Part shown: piece after piece, positions 7,689-16,284 of the stretch
How positions within the stretch are numbered: position 1 is the first letter of the stretch
How the letters are laid out: every line of letters starts with the position of its first letter
Assembly (NCBI RefSeq): GCF_047638075.1
Contig: NZ_JBLJBV010000052.1
Span: 1 to 64,000 of the forward strand
DNA: 64,000 bases
Source of the DNA: UBA6197 sp047638075
GTDB lineage: Bacteria > Pseudomonadota > Alphaproteobacteria > Rhodobacterales > Rhodobacteraceae
Reading direction: 5' to 3'
The notes under the pieces: generated by a model
The model's database searches: none
Seen by the model: only the letters and a program-made list of their open reading frames with translations
Told to the model about the DNA's origin: nothing
Program-made: the position numbers and the translations under genes

Positions 7689-9884
7689 ATGGCTGAGACG
7701 GGCCATTTTCAGGAAGGTGCGCTGGTTGCCGTATTGACAGCCGAACCGATCGGGCGGCCGCTGGATTACCGCGCGCCCGAGGGGGGGTGCTTTATGGGCG
7801 CCTTTGTCGAGGTGCCCTTGGGTCCGCGCAAGGTTCTAGGCGTGGTCTGGGGGCCGGGCGAGGGGGGGTATGATCTGGCGCGGGTGAGGGGGGTGAGCCG
7901 GGTGCTGGACGCCGCACCGATGCGCGATGAGTTGCGTCAGTTCCTTCTGCGCGCGGGCGATTATACCCTGACGCCGATGCCCGCGATGCTGCGCCTGGCA
8001 ACCCGTGCACCGGGTCTGGGCGATACACCGGGCCTGCGCAAGATCTACCGTTTGGGGCAAGGCGCGCCAGACCGGATGACCGAGGCGCGCGCGCGGGTGC
8101 TGGAGGTGATGCGCGACCACGGTGGTCCGGGGTTCGTGCTGGCCGAGCTGGCGGCGATGGCTGGTTGCACGACCCAAGTCATCAAGGGGATGGTCAAATC
8201 GGGCGCCGTGATTGAGGTCGACACCCCGCGAGATTTGCCTTTTGCGCGGCTTGACCCTGATCTGCCGGGCAAGGCGTTGGCGCCCGATCAGGCGGCGGCA
8301 GCGGCGCATTTGCGCGCGGCGGTGCGCAAGGGCGCCTATGGCACGACCTTGCTGAAAGGGGTGACGGGGTCCGGCAAGACCGAGGTTTACCTTGAGGCGG
8401 TGGCCGAATGTCTGGCGCGGGGACGGCAGGCGCTGGTGTTGCTACCCGAAATTGCCCTGACGGCCGAGTTTCTGGACCGGGTCGAGGCGCGGTTTGGCGC
8501 GCGCCCCGGTGAATGGCATTCCGGCGTGACCCAGACCGAGCGGCGGCGATTGTGGCGCATGGCGGGCGAGGGCGGTGTGGGGCTTGTGGTGGGGGCGCGG
8601 TCGGCGCTGTTCTTGCCGTTCCGTGACCTTGGGCTGATCGTGGTCGATGAGGAACACGACACCTCCTACAAGCAAGAAGAGGGTGTGCTTTACAATGCGC
8701 GCGATATGGCGGTGTTGCGGGCGTCGCTCTGTTCGGCCTCGGTGGTGCTGGCCTCGGCTACGCCCAGTCTGGAAACCTGGGTCAATGCCGATAGCGGAAA
8801 ATACACGCGGCTTGATCTGGCCGCGCGGTTTGGGGTGGCCGAACTGCCCGAGATGCGCGCGATAGACCTGCGCACCGAGGCGCAAGAGGCTGGCCGGTGG
8901 ATTTCGCCCACGCTCGCGGGCGAAGTGGCTGCGCGAATTGGCCGTGGTGAACAGGCGATGCTGTTCTTGAACCGGCGCGGCTATGCGCCGGTGACGGTCT
9001 GCCGGGCCTGCGGTCATCAGATCGGCTGTGACCACTGCGATGCGCGAATGGTCGAGCATCGGTTTCTCAAACGTCTTGTTTGCCACCAATGTGGTGACAC
9101 AAAGCCGATGCCCACCGCTTGCCCCTCGTGTCAGGTTGAGGGGCGGTTGGCCCCGGTCGGCCCCGGTGTCGAGCGGTTGGCCGAAGAGGTGGCCGCGCGG
9201 TTTCCCGATGCGCGGCTTTCGGTGTTGTCATCCGATCTGTTCGGCTCTGCCCGCGCGTTGAAAGAGGCGATCGGCAGCATTGCGGCGGGTGGTGCCGATA
9301 TCATCATCGGCACGCAGATCGTGGCCAAGGGGCATAACTTTCCGCAGTTGACGCTGGTCGGGGTGATTGACGCTGATCTGGGGCTGCAAGGGTCGGATCT
9401 ACGGGCGGCGGAGCGCACCTTTCAGTTGATGCGGCAGGTGGCGGGGCGGGCGGGGCGGGCTGAAAAGAAGGGGCTTGCGCTGTTGCAGACGCATCAGCCC
9501 GACCATCCGGTAATCCGGGCTATCCTGGGCGGTGATGAAGAAGCATTCTGGCGCGCCGAGGCCGAAGAGCGGCGGGCGCAGGGCGTGCCGCCCTATGGCC
9601 GGATGGCGGGGATCATCCTGTCGGGGCCTGATCTGCAGCCGCTGTTTGATTTCGGCGGTGCGCTGGCGCGGCGCGACGGGCCGCTGCGCCGGATCGGGGC
9701 GGTGCTTTACGGTCCCGCACCGGCGCCGATTGCACGGGTGCGGGGGCGGCACCGGGTCCGGATGCTGGTGAAGGCGGACAAGGCCGCACCGCTTCAGGCG
9801 GCTTTGGCCGAATGGGTGGCGCAGCTGAAACCGCCCGCAAAACTGCGCGTGGCGATTGATATTGACCCGCAGAGCTTTCTTTGA
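7689..9884 (+). CDS. priA: Primosomal protein N' (PriA helicase)
   Basis: 3'-5' DNA helicase that restarts stalled replication forks. The protein has 731 residues from the ATG at 7689, which has GAGGGG upstream; the frame from 7626 is longer but lacks support. The N-terminal DNA-binding domain begins VAVLTAEPIGRPLDYRAP. Walker A is GVTGSGKT at 224-231 and the DEAH-type box is VVDEEHD. The zinc-binding cysteines CRACGHQIGCDHC, CHQCGD and CPSC lie at about residues 438-481. The helicase C-domain includes IIGTQIVAKGHNFPQLTLVG and VAGRAGR. All key motifs are intact. Confidence 0.96.
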   Translation: MAETGHFQEGALVAVLTAEPIGRPLDYRAPEGGCFMGAFVEVPLGPRKVLGVVWGPGEGGYDLARVRGVSRVLDAAPMRDELRQFLLRAGDYTLTPMPAMLRLATRAPGLGDTPGLRKIYRLGQGAPDRMTEARARVLEVMRDHGGPGFVLAELAAMAGCTTQVIKGMVKSGAVIEVDTPRDLPFARLDPDLPGKALAPDQAAAAAHLRAAVRKGAYGTTLLKGVTGSGKTEVYLEAVAECLARGRQALVLLPEIALTAEFLDRVEARFGARPGEWHSGVTQTERRRLWRMAGEGGVGLVVGARSALFLPFRDLGLIVVDEEHDTSYKQEEGVLYNARDMAVLRASLCSASVVLASATPSLETWVNADSGKYTRLDLAARFGVAELPEMRAIDLRTEAQEAGRWISPTLAGEVAARIGRGEQAMLFLNRRGYAPVTVCRACGHQIGCDHCDARMVEHRFLKRLVCHQCGDTKPMPTACPSCQVEGRLAPVGPGVERLAEEVAARFPDARLSVLSSDLFGSARALKEAIGSIAAGGADIIIGTQIVAKGHNFPQLTLVGVIDADLGLQGSDLRAAERTFQLMRQVAGRAGRAEKKGLALLQTHQPDHPVIRAILGGDEEAFWRAEAEERRAQGVPPYGRMAGIILSGPDLQPLFDFGGALARRDGPLRRIGAVLYGPAPAPIARVRGRHRVRMLVKADKAAPLQAALAEWVAQLKPPAKLRVAIDIDPQSFL

Positions 9885-10021
9885 TGCCGTGCCACAAAGG
9901 GCGCGCGGCGGTGGCATCGCGCTAAGAAGTGGCCCCCTGGTGGATATTTTCTGCCTGGATCCGCGTTGACTGGAAAAACACCTCTACCGCCCCTATCTGT
10001 GGTCTCTAAACGGAGCACATC

Positions 10022-10660
10022 ATGTCCAGATCAACCCATCTGCCAACCCAAGCCGAGGCCCTGCCGGGCCGTCCCACACCCATGCCCGTAACCGAGCCGC
10101 ATTTCATCTTTGGCCGGCCGATTGATGGCCCCGTGCCGCCGGGGATGGCGCAGGCAATGTTTGGCATGGGGTGTTTTTGGGGGGTCGAGCGCAAATTCTG
10201 GGCGCTTCCCGGTGTCTGGCTGACGATGGCCGGCTATGCGGGCGGTCTGACCCCGAACCCGACCTATCAAGAGGTTTGCACAGGGCAAACCGGCCATAAT
10301 GAGGTGGTGCGGGTGATCTATGATCCAACCCGGATCAGCTATGAAGCGCTGCTTAAGGTCTTTTGGGAAAACCACGATCCTACCCAAGGCATGCGCCAAG
10401 GCGGTGATCGGGGCACGCAATACCGTTCGGGCATTTACACGTTCACGGACGACCAGAAAGAGGCCGCACTTGCCAGCCATGTCCGTTACGCCACCCGTCT
10501 ATCTGCGGCTGGCTATGGCCCCATCACCACTGAAATCCAATCGGCGCCGCCATTTTACTTTGCCGAGGATTACCACCAGCAATACCTGGCCAAGAACCCG
10601 CAAGGCTATTGCGGCATCGGCGGCACCGGGGTCAGTTGCCCAATCGGCGTGCCCGTCTGA
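10022..10660 (+). CDS. msrA: Peptide-methionine (S)-S-oxide reductase MsrA
   Basis: Repairs methionine-S-sulfoxide in proteins. The protein has 212 residues with the catalytic motif MGCFWGVE (nucleophile Cys51), the GYAGG motif, and the conserved GHNEVVRVIYDP and HDPTQ segments. A C-terminal GYCGIGGTGVSCP supplies the resolving cysteines. The 45-residue N-terminal extension is typical of the long MsrA form. The start has GGAG 6 nt upstream. It stands alone between priA and prmA. Confidence 0.95.
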   Translation: MSRSTHLPTQAEALPGRPTPMPVTEPHFIFGRPIDGPVPPGMAQAMFGMGCFWGVERKFWALPGVWLTMAGYAGGLTPNPTYQEVCTGQTGHNEVVRVIYDPTRISYEALLKVFWENHDPTQGMRQGGDRGTQYRSGIYTFTDDQKEAALASHVRYATRLSAAGYGPITTEIQSAPPFYFAEDYHQQYLAKNPQGYCGIGGTGVSCPIGVPV

Positions 10661-10844
10661 ACCGCACCCTGCTGGTGGTTGCGGCATTACGACCTTGTGC
10701 CGCCTTTGCCGTCTATCTGGCCCGACTATCCCACGGGGGTCCGGAGGTGTGAAACCCCCGGCTCTGGGTGCAATACGAACGCTTGCCTTGACGCGCCCCC
10801 ATCAAAGCGCCTACCAGCCCCCAACCCTCAGGAAAGCTGCCCAG

Positions 10845-11717
10845 ATGACCACCTTCACCGCCTTTACCACCCTTCCTGACCGCGATCAGGCCGAGGCACT
10901 GGCCGAATACCTCGAAGAACTTGACCCCCAGCCCTACGGCGTTGGTGTATTCGAGATTGAGGATGGTTCCGAACGCTGGGAAGTCGGCAGCTATTTCAAT
11001 GATGCGCCTGATGAGACGGCGCTTGCGCTACTGTCGATGGCGCATGGCGCGGCCCCCTTTGTGGTATCGGAATTACCGGATACAGATTGGGTCGCCCACG
11101 TCAAACGTGAACTGTCACCCGTGGTGGCGGGGCGCTTTTTTGTTTACGGCAGCCATGATGCCGATGCAGTGCCCGCCGATAGCATCCCCCTGTTGATCGA
11201 GGCGGCGATGGCCTTTGGCACCGGTCACCACGGCACGACACTGGGCTGTCTGACCGCGTTTGACCGGTTGCAGCGTGCGGGCCTGCGGGCACACCGGGTG
11301 GCGGATATTGGCTGCGGCACCGCTGTTCTGGCGATGGCGGCGGCGAAAATCTGGCCCGAGGTGGTGCTCGCGTCGGATATCGACCCCGTCGCGGTCGAGA
11401 CCGCCACCGCAAACGTTGTCGCCAACGATCTGGCGGGGCGGGTTGACTGCGTTCAGGCGGCCGGCTTTGATCACCCGCGACTGCTGGCCGGCGCGCCCTA
11501 TGATCTGATTTTTGCCAATATTCTGAAGGGGCCGCTTATTTCATTGGCGCCTGAAATGGGCAACAATACCAGCGCCGATGGCCATGTGATTCTATCCGGC
11601 ATTCTGCACGCGCAGGCGGATGAGGTTATTGCGGCCTATGAAACCGAGGGCTTTGTTCTGGTTTCGCGCGATGAATATGGGGATTGGACAACATTGGTTC
11701 TGAAAAAGCACCAATAG
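10845..11717 (+). CDS. prmA: Ribosomal protein L11 methyltransferase
   Basis: SAM-dependent enzyme that trimethylates ribosomal protein L11. The protein has 290 residues from the ATG at 10845, with AGGAAAG about 10 nt upstream; the frame continues upstream to 10320 without support. The C-terminal Rossmann methyltransferase domain has AFGTGHHGTT, the SAM-binding DIGCGTAVLAMAA, and the catalytic-loop FANILKGPLI, all PrmA signatures. The N-terminal domain for L11 recognition is present. A 7-bp inverted repeat (10734-10740 with 10754-10760) lies upstream without a T-run. Confidence 0.92.
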   Translation: MTTFTAFTTLPDRDQAEALAEYLEELDPQPYGVGVFEIEDGSERWEVGSYFNDAPDETALALLSMAHGAAPFVVSELPDTDWVAHVKRELSPVVAGRFFVYGSHDADAVPADSIPLLIEAAMAFGTGHHGTTLGCLTAFDRLQRAGLRAHRVADIGCGTAVLAMAAAKIWPEVVLASDIDPVAVETATANVVANDLAGRVDCVQAAGFDHPRLLAGAPYDLIFANILKGPLISLAPEMGNNTSADGHVILSGILHAQADEVIAAYETEGFVLVSRDEYGDWTTLVLKKHQ

Positions 11718-11828
11718 CCCCAGGATAATCAATTAATACATCTTATTGCTAACTGCCGCCTTGGCGTCATCAGGTGCATATTGGCTTTGCCTATATTTAA
11801 GGCCAAGCCAAGAATATGGATGTGTGCC

Positions 11829-12176
11829 ATGATTGACCACAACATGAAAGACTTTGAACAGCGCCTTAGCCGGATTGATAAGATTCATCAGGCCGGTGGT
11901 GCCTTTGAGGCTGCCGGCACATTGGGGCGCGCTTATTATGAGTCTATCCGCCCGAAAGCGCGCCGTAGCGTCTGGCTGGGTCCGTTGGCATTGTTTTTGG
12001 TCGGGGCGCTGTTGTTCAAGTCTGGCCTCTACGCCCAACTTGGACCCGATGCCTATGTCGAGCGCGTCGTTGCGCTATCGAATGGCACCATCGCAGATCA
12101 GATAGGCGCCTGGATTTTGACCGCCGATCCGCTGACGGTGCATCTCGCAAATTTCATCAAGCCGCTTATCGGTTGA
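11829..12176 (+). CDS. Small single-pass membrane protein of unknown function
   Basis: Protein of 115 residues that I do not recognise. It has an N-terminal hydrophilic helical region, one clear transmembrane segment at about residues 49-66 (WLGPLALFLVGALLFKSG), and a C-terminal region of about 50 residues. The positive residues RPKARR just before the membrane segment suggest an N-in orientation. The start at 11829 is chosen because it begins the amphipathic part; the frame is open from 11781. The context gives no functional clue. Reading frame and composition look genuinely coding. Confidence 0.65.
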   Translation: MIDHNMKDFEQRLSRIDKIHQAGGAFEAAGTLGRAYYESIRPKARRSVWLGPLALFLVGALLFKSGLYAQLGPDAYVERVVALSNGTIADQIGAWILTADPLTVHLANFIKPLIG

Positions 12177-12213
12177 CCTCTGGAACGTTGTCGCGCAACG
12201 AAAAGGTCATAGT

Positions 12214-12246
12214 AAAAGGCCGTGCCGGGGTATCGGCACGGCCTTT
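12214..12246 (-). terminator. Strong hairpin terminator
   Basis: A perfect 13-bp stem (12215-12227 with 12234-12246) with a 6-nt loop. Read on the minus strand it is followed by TTTT, making it the terminator of the DUF1127 gene. It may also stop transcription coming from the plus-strand small membrane protein gene. Confidence 0.8.
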
Positions 12247-12276
12247 GGCGGTTTCCCGCAGATCAGCGTTTGGGTT

Positions 12277-12468
12277 TCAGAGTTTGGCAACGCGATCAAT
12301 ATCACCGCGCGTCAGGCCGATATCGTCCAATTCGCGGTCCGACAGTTTGCTCAGTTCAATCCGGGTCTGACGAGCATCGTTCCAAGCCGAAATGCTGGAC
12401 ATCAGCGAGCTGACAAAACCAGAGAAACCCGAGTGGGCGGCGGCGGCGTTGGTGTTGTAGACGGACAT
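12277..12468 (-). CDS. DUF1127 domain-containing small protein
   Basis: Protein of 63 residues with the C-terminal DUF1127 motif (RQTRIELSKLSDRELDDIGLTRGDIDRV), an arginine-rich helix found in small alphaproteobacterial proteins. Some family members in Rhodobacter and Agrobacterium affect RNA turnover or phosphate and carbon metabolism; whether that holds here is unknown. The start at 12468 (MSVYN) is preferred because AAGGA lies 8 nt upstream; the ATG at 12477 has its AAGG too close. The gene is monocistronic, with its own terminator. Confidence 0.85.
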   Translation of the reverse strand: MSVYNTNAAAAHSGFSGFVSSLMSSISAWNDARQTRIELSKLSDRELDDIGLTRGDIDRVAKL

Positions 12469-12804
12469 TGTCTTCATCCTTGAAAATGTGCTTCTTGCAC
12501 GGGCGTCATTTCTGTTGGGCTGGAGATAGGCTGCGCCAATTTATTTAACAAGCATTGGCCGGACAGCCCCGATATGCGTTATTTGCATGGCTCTGATGGC
12601 CGTAGAAACGCCGGGCTGAAAATGGTGATCCGATTGCCCGAAAGTATCCATTTTCTGCGCTGCGGCATCGTTTTGTTACGTCAGGCCGCCAGTTCGATCA
12701 ATTTTCTGACTTTGCGTGTTGATGCACCTTCAGGCTTTGTGATGTTCACTTTTCGTGCTAGCCGTGTGAAAAAGGCAACAGAGCAGTGATTGTGAGGGGC
12801 GTAG
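12469..12804. other. Divergent intergenic region DUF1127 / ruvC
   Basis: A 336-bp gap, relatively AT-rich compared with its neighbours, between two divergent genes. It should hold both promoters and the DUF1127 leader. A 71-codon frame at 12574-12789 has no recognisable features and is not called. No tRNA-like or long hairpin structure is obvious. Confidence 0.5.
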
Positions 12805-13311
12805 ATGCGTGTTTTGGGAATCGATCCGGGGTTGCGCAACCTTGGTTGGGGGTTGATCGACATGGAGGGCTCGCGGCTGACGCATGTCGCCAACGGCATT
12901 ATCCACTCGCAAGGCGAGGATCTGGCCCCGCGCCTTTTGTCGCTGCATATCGCGTTGACCGAGGTTCTGGTGCGCTACACCCCCGATGCGGCCGCGGTCG
13001 AGCAAACCTTTGTCAACAAGGATGCCGTGGCCACGCTGAAGCTGGGGCAGGCGCGCGGCATTGCCCTTTTGGTGCCCGCGCAGGCCGGGCTTGCGGTGGG
13101 CGAATATGCCCCCAATGCGGTTAAAAAGGCGGTCGTGGGCGTGGGCCATGCCGATAAGGGGCAGGTTGCGCATATGGTCAGGTTTCAGCTTCCCGGTGTT
13201 ACCTTGGCCGGGCCGGATGCCGCCGACGCGTTGGCGGTGGCGATCTGCCATGCGCATCATCTGCAATCGGCTGGCCGGATGGCGCGCGCCTTGCAGCGGG
13301 GCGCGGCATGA
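12805..13311 (+). CDS. ruvC: Holliday junction resolvase RuvC
   Basis: Endonuclease that cleaves Holliday junctions in the RuvABC resolvasome. The protein has 168 residues. The acidic catalytic residues fall at exactly the E. coli positions: Asp7 (LGIDPG), Glu66 (AVEQTF), Asp138 and Asp141 (GPDAADAL). GAGGGG lies upstream of the ATG. Its stop overlaps the ruvA start by 4 nt, so ruvC-ruvA are coupled. Confidence 0.97.
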   Translation: MRVLGIDPGLRNLGWGLIDMEGSRLTHVANGIIHSQGEDLAPRLLSLHIALTEVLVRYTPDAAAVEQTFVNKDAVATLKLGQARGIALLVPAQAGLAVGEYAPNAVKKAVVGVGHADKGQVAHMVRFQLPGVTLAGPDAADALAVAICHAHHLQSAGRMARALQRGAA

Positions 13312-13976
13312 TCGGGCGGCTTTCCGGGGTTATCGTGCACCGCGCCATGGATCAGGTGATGATTGATGTGCGTGGGGTGGGTTACATCGTTCATGTATCG
13401 TCGCGCACAGCGGCCAATCTGCCCCCCGTGGGCGAGGCTTGCGCACTATATACCGATCTTCTGGTGCGCGAAGACCTGCTTCAGCTTTTCGGTTTCCCGA
13501 CATTGCAGGAAAAGGAATGGCACCGGCTGCTGACCTCGGTGCAGGGTATCGGCGCCAAGGCCTCACTGGCGATCCTTGGCACGCTTGGCCCTGACGGTGT
13601 GGGCCGGGCGCTGGCACTGGGGGATTGGGCGGCGATCAAGGCCGCGCCGGGGGTTGGCCCGAAACTCGCGCAGCGCGTGGTGATGGAGTTGAAGGACAAG
13701 GCGCCATCGGTCATGGCGCTTGGTGGTGCGCTCAGCGTTGATCTGGCGCCCGGCAGCGAGGTGCTGGAGCCTGGCCCCAAGCCGCGCAAATCGGTAGCCC
13801 CGGTCGCCCCTCCCGCCGCCAATTTCACCGCCGAGGCGCTTTCGGCGCTGACCAACCTGGGCTATAATCCGTCGGATGCGGCAGCCGCCGTGGCCGAGGC
13901 CACCCAAAACCCCGAGGCGAGCGATACCGCAAAACTGATCCGCACCGCGCTGCGTCTTTTGGCGCCGAAAAACTGA
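13308..13976 (+). CDS. ruvA: Holliday junction branch migration protein RuvA
   Basis: DNA-binding subunit that holds the Holliday junction for the RuvB motor. The protein has 222 residues: the N-terminal OB domain (MIGRLSGVIVHR), tandem helix-hairpin-helix motifs (LTSVQGIGAKASLAIL and APGVGPKLAQRVVMELK), a linker rich in Pro/Ala, and the C-terminal RuvB-binding domain (ALSALTNLGYNPSDAAAAV). It is complete. It overlaps ruvC by 4 nt and is followed by a 122-nt gap before ruvB. Confidence 0.97.
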   Translation: MIGRLSGVIVHRAMDQVMIDVRGVGYIVHVSSRTAANLPPVGEACALYTDLLVREDLLQLFGFPTLQEKEWHRLLTSVQGIGAKASLAILGTLGPDGVGRALALGDWAAIKAAPGVGPKLAQRVVMELKDKAPSVMALGGALSVDLAPGSEVLEPGPKPRKSVAPVAPPAANFTAEALSALTNLGYNPSDAAAAVAEATQNPEASDTAKLIRTALRLLAPKN

Positions 13977-14098
13977 TCGCCTGATTTAACCAGGATGTCC
14001 GGTGATGGGTTCGCACCCCTGGCGCCCCCCATCAGTATAAATGCCACCCTTGAATCCACATCGCTTTCGCCCGACACTTGGGCGCGAAGGAACCCCAG

Positions 14099-15127
14099 AT
14101 GACCACGCCCGAACCTGCCTTGCGCCCTGATCGGCTGCCCGACGATACTGACCGCGCCCTGCGCCCGCAGACGCTTGAGGAGTTTGTGGGCCAAGCCGAG
14201 GCGCGCGCCAATCTGCGCGTCTTTATTGAAAGCGCCAAGATGCGTGGTCAGGCGATGGACCATACGTTGTTTCACGGCCCCCCCGGGCTTGGCAAAACCA
14301 CATTGGCGCAGATTATCGCGCGCGAACTGGGGGTGAATTTTCGCATGACCTCGGGGCCAGTGCTGGCCAAGGCGGGCGATCTGGCCGCGATTTTGACCAA
14401 CCTCGAAACGAACGATGTTCTGTTCATCGACGAAATACACCGCCTGAACCCCGCCGTCGAAGAGGTGCTTTACCCCGCGATGGAGGATTTTGAACTGGAT
14501 CTGGTGATCGGTGAAGGCCCTGCCGCCCGCACCGTCCGGATTGAGCTGCAACCCTTTACCCTTGTTGGGGCCACCACGCGGCTGGGTCTTTTGACCACAC
14601 CCCTGCGCGACCGTTTCGGTATTCCGACCCGGCTTCAGTTTTACACCGAGGATGAGTTGGACCTGATCGTGACGCGTGGCTCGCGCCTTCTGGGTATCCC
14701 GTCCGAACCCGGCGGCACCCGTGAAATTGCGCGTCGGGCGCGCGGCACACCGCGTATCGCCGGGCGCCTTTTGCGCCGGGTCGTCGATTTTGCCCTGGTT
14801 GAGGGTGACGGCCGGCTGACGCGGGCCATTGCCGACAGTTCACTGACCCGGCTTGGGGTCGATCATCTGGGGCTCGATGGGGCCGATAGGCGCTATCTGA
14901 TGCTGATCGCGGAACACTACATGGGCGGGCCGGTGGGGGTGGAAACGCTTTGCGCCGCACTTTCCGAGGCCCGCGACGCGATCGAAGAGGTGATCGAGCC
15001 CTATCTGTTGCAGCAAGGCCTGATCCAGCGCACCCCGCGTGGCAGGATGCTGGGGCTGCGCGCCTGGTCGCATCTGGGCCTGCCCGCGCCAAGGCCTCCG
15101 GGCCAGGCCGACCTGTTCGAAGGATGA
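14099..15127 (+). CDS. ruvB: Holliday junction DNA helicase RuvB
   Basis: AAA+ ATPase motor for branch migration. The protein has 342 residues from the ATG at 14099, chosen because AAGGAA lies 7-8 nt upstream; a TTG at 14078 is rejected. Walker A is GPPGLGKT at 60-67, Walker B FIDEIHR, followed by the sensor-1 GATTRLGLLT and the C-terminal winged helix (GLIQRTPRGRMLG). Its stop overlaps the next start by 4 nt. Confidence 0.97.
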   Translation: MTTPEPALRPDRLPDDTDRALRPQTLEEFVGQAEARANLRVFIESAKMRGQAMDHTLFHGPPGLGKTTLAQIIARELGVNFRMTSGPVLAKAGDLAAILTNLETNDVLFIDEIHRLNPAVEEVLYPAMEDFELDLVIGEGPAARTVRIELQPFTLVGATTRLGLLTTPLRDRFGIPTRLQFYTEDELDLIVTRGSRLLGIPSEPGGTREIARRARGTPRIAGRLLRRVVDFALVEGDGRLTRAIADSSLTRLGVDHLGLDGADRRYLMLIAEHYMGGPVGVETLCAALSEARDAIEEVIEPYLLQQGLIQRTPRGRMLGLRAWSHLGLPAPRPPGQADLFEG

Positions 15128-15759
15128 CCGCTATGACCCCTGATGCCATAAAGTCCCTGTTCACCCGCGCCGACGGCAGCTATTTCTTTGCGCGTTGGGG
15201 GCGGCCCATCGTGCCGGTGGTCTTTGGCGTCGAAGCGGCCACGCTGGCCACCGTCAAAGGCGCGGTTGAGGCAATAGTTGCGCTTGCCAATCACAAGATG
15301 GCCGAAACAGACCCCGAAATTGGCGCCAATCTGATGATCTTCTTTTTTCGGGACTGGCATGAACTTCTGGATGTGCCAAACCTTGATCAAATGATCGACG
15401 GGTTGGCGGAAATGGTCGTGCGCCTTGATGACGGCGGGGCCAACCAATACCGCGTTTTCCGCTTTGACGAGGGCGGCGCGATCAAGGCCTGTTTTGCGTT
15501 CGTGCGTATGGACACCGCCCTTAGCGAGGTGCCCGCCGCCACGCTTGCGCTGAATCAGGCGGTGCAGATGATCCTGTCCTGGGCTGGTTCCGCCTTTGCT
15601 GACGCCTCGCCCCTGGCCATGGCGCAGGGTGTGGCGGTATTGCGCCCTGACGTCGCGGGCGTGATTCGCGCGGCCTATGACCCGGTCTTGCCCACCGCGA
15701 CCCAGGATGAAACGCACGCCCTGCGTCTGGCCGCGCGTATCGCCAGGTTTGAAGGCTAG
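15124..15759 (+). CDS. Conserved hypothetical protein between ruvB and ybgC
   Basis: Soluble-looking protein of 211 residues with no family I can name. It has no signal peptide and no long hydrophobic stretch. The sequence is Ala-rich, with an alpha/beta pattern and a conserved-looking core around IFFFRDWHELLDVPNLD and YRVFRFDEGGAIKACFAFVRMD. It overlaps ruvB by ATGA and lies 9 nt before ybgC, so it is transcribed with ruvB and the tol genes. The start could also be the ATG at 15133. Coding status is well supported by operon context and codon usage; function is unknown. Confidence 0.75.
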   Translation: MTAMTPDAIKSLFTRADGSYFFARWGRPIVPVVFGVEAATLATVKGAVEAIVALANHKMAETDPEIGANLMIFFFRDWHELLDVPNLDQMIDGLAEMVVRLDDGGANQYRVFRFDEGGAIKACFAFVRMDTALSEVPAATLALNQAVQMILSWAGSAFADASPLAMAQGVAVLRPDVAGVIRAAYDPVLPTATQDETHALRLAARIARFEG

Positions 15760-15768
15760 GCACGCGCC

Positions 15769-16170
15769 ATGACCCATGGTTTCCCGATCCGCGTCTATTA
15801 CGAGGATACCGACCTTGCCGGCATCGTCTACTATGCCAATTACCTGAAATTCATCGAGCGCGGGCGCAGTGAATGGGTCCGGGGGCTGGGTGTCGATCAG
15901 GTGGCATTGAAGCGCGATCATGGCATCGTTTTTGCCGTGCGGCGTGTTGAGGCGGACTATCTGAAACCGGCGCGGTTTGATGATGAGTTGATCGTGACAA
16001 CCCGGCTATTGATGCAGACCGGCGCGCGGATCGTGCTGGCGCAAGAGGTGCTGCGCGACAATCAGCCGCTATTTGCGGCGCAGGTGACGCTGGTGTGTTT
16101 ACAAGAAAGCGGTGCCGTTGCGCGGCTTCCTGCCGAAATCCGTCGCAAGCTGGCACCAGATCTGCACTGA
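15769..16170 (+). CDS. ybgC: Tol-Pal system-associated acyl-CoA thioesterase YbgC
   Basis: Hotdog-fold thioesterase of 133 residues. The 4-hydroxybenzoyl-CoA thioesterase signature YYEDTDLAGIVYYANYLKFIERGR, with its catalytic Asp, is near the N-terminus. YbgC is encoded first in the tol-pal operon of many proteobacteria and is thought to act on acyl-CoA or acyl-ACP in phospholipid metabolism. A 114-nt gap separates it from tolQ, which may hold an additional promoter. Confidence 0.93.
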   Translation: MTHGFPIRVYYEDTDLAGIVYYANYLKFIERGRSEWVRGLGVDQVALKRDHGIVFAVRRVEADYLKPARFDDELIVTTRLLMQTGARIVLAQEVLRDNQPLFAAQVTLVCLQESGAVARLPAEIRRKLAPDLH

Positions 16171-16284
16171 ATTGCGCTTGCGGCCACATTATAACGCAGA
16201 TGTGTTGGCTTCGCCCTGATCCTCGTGTATTTTGCCTGCTAATCAGAGCCACGATAATGTGGCCCAACCGGCGAGCAGTAACAG

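Noticed and set aside
12574..12789. 71-codon frame upstream of ruvC
   Set aside because: No recognisable domain and no clear ribosome-binding site; the region more likely holds promoters.
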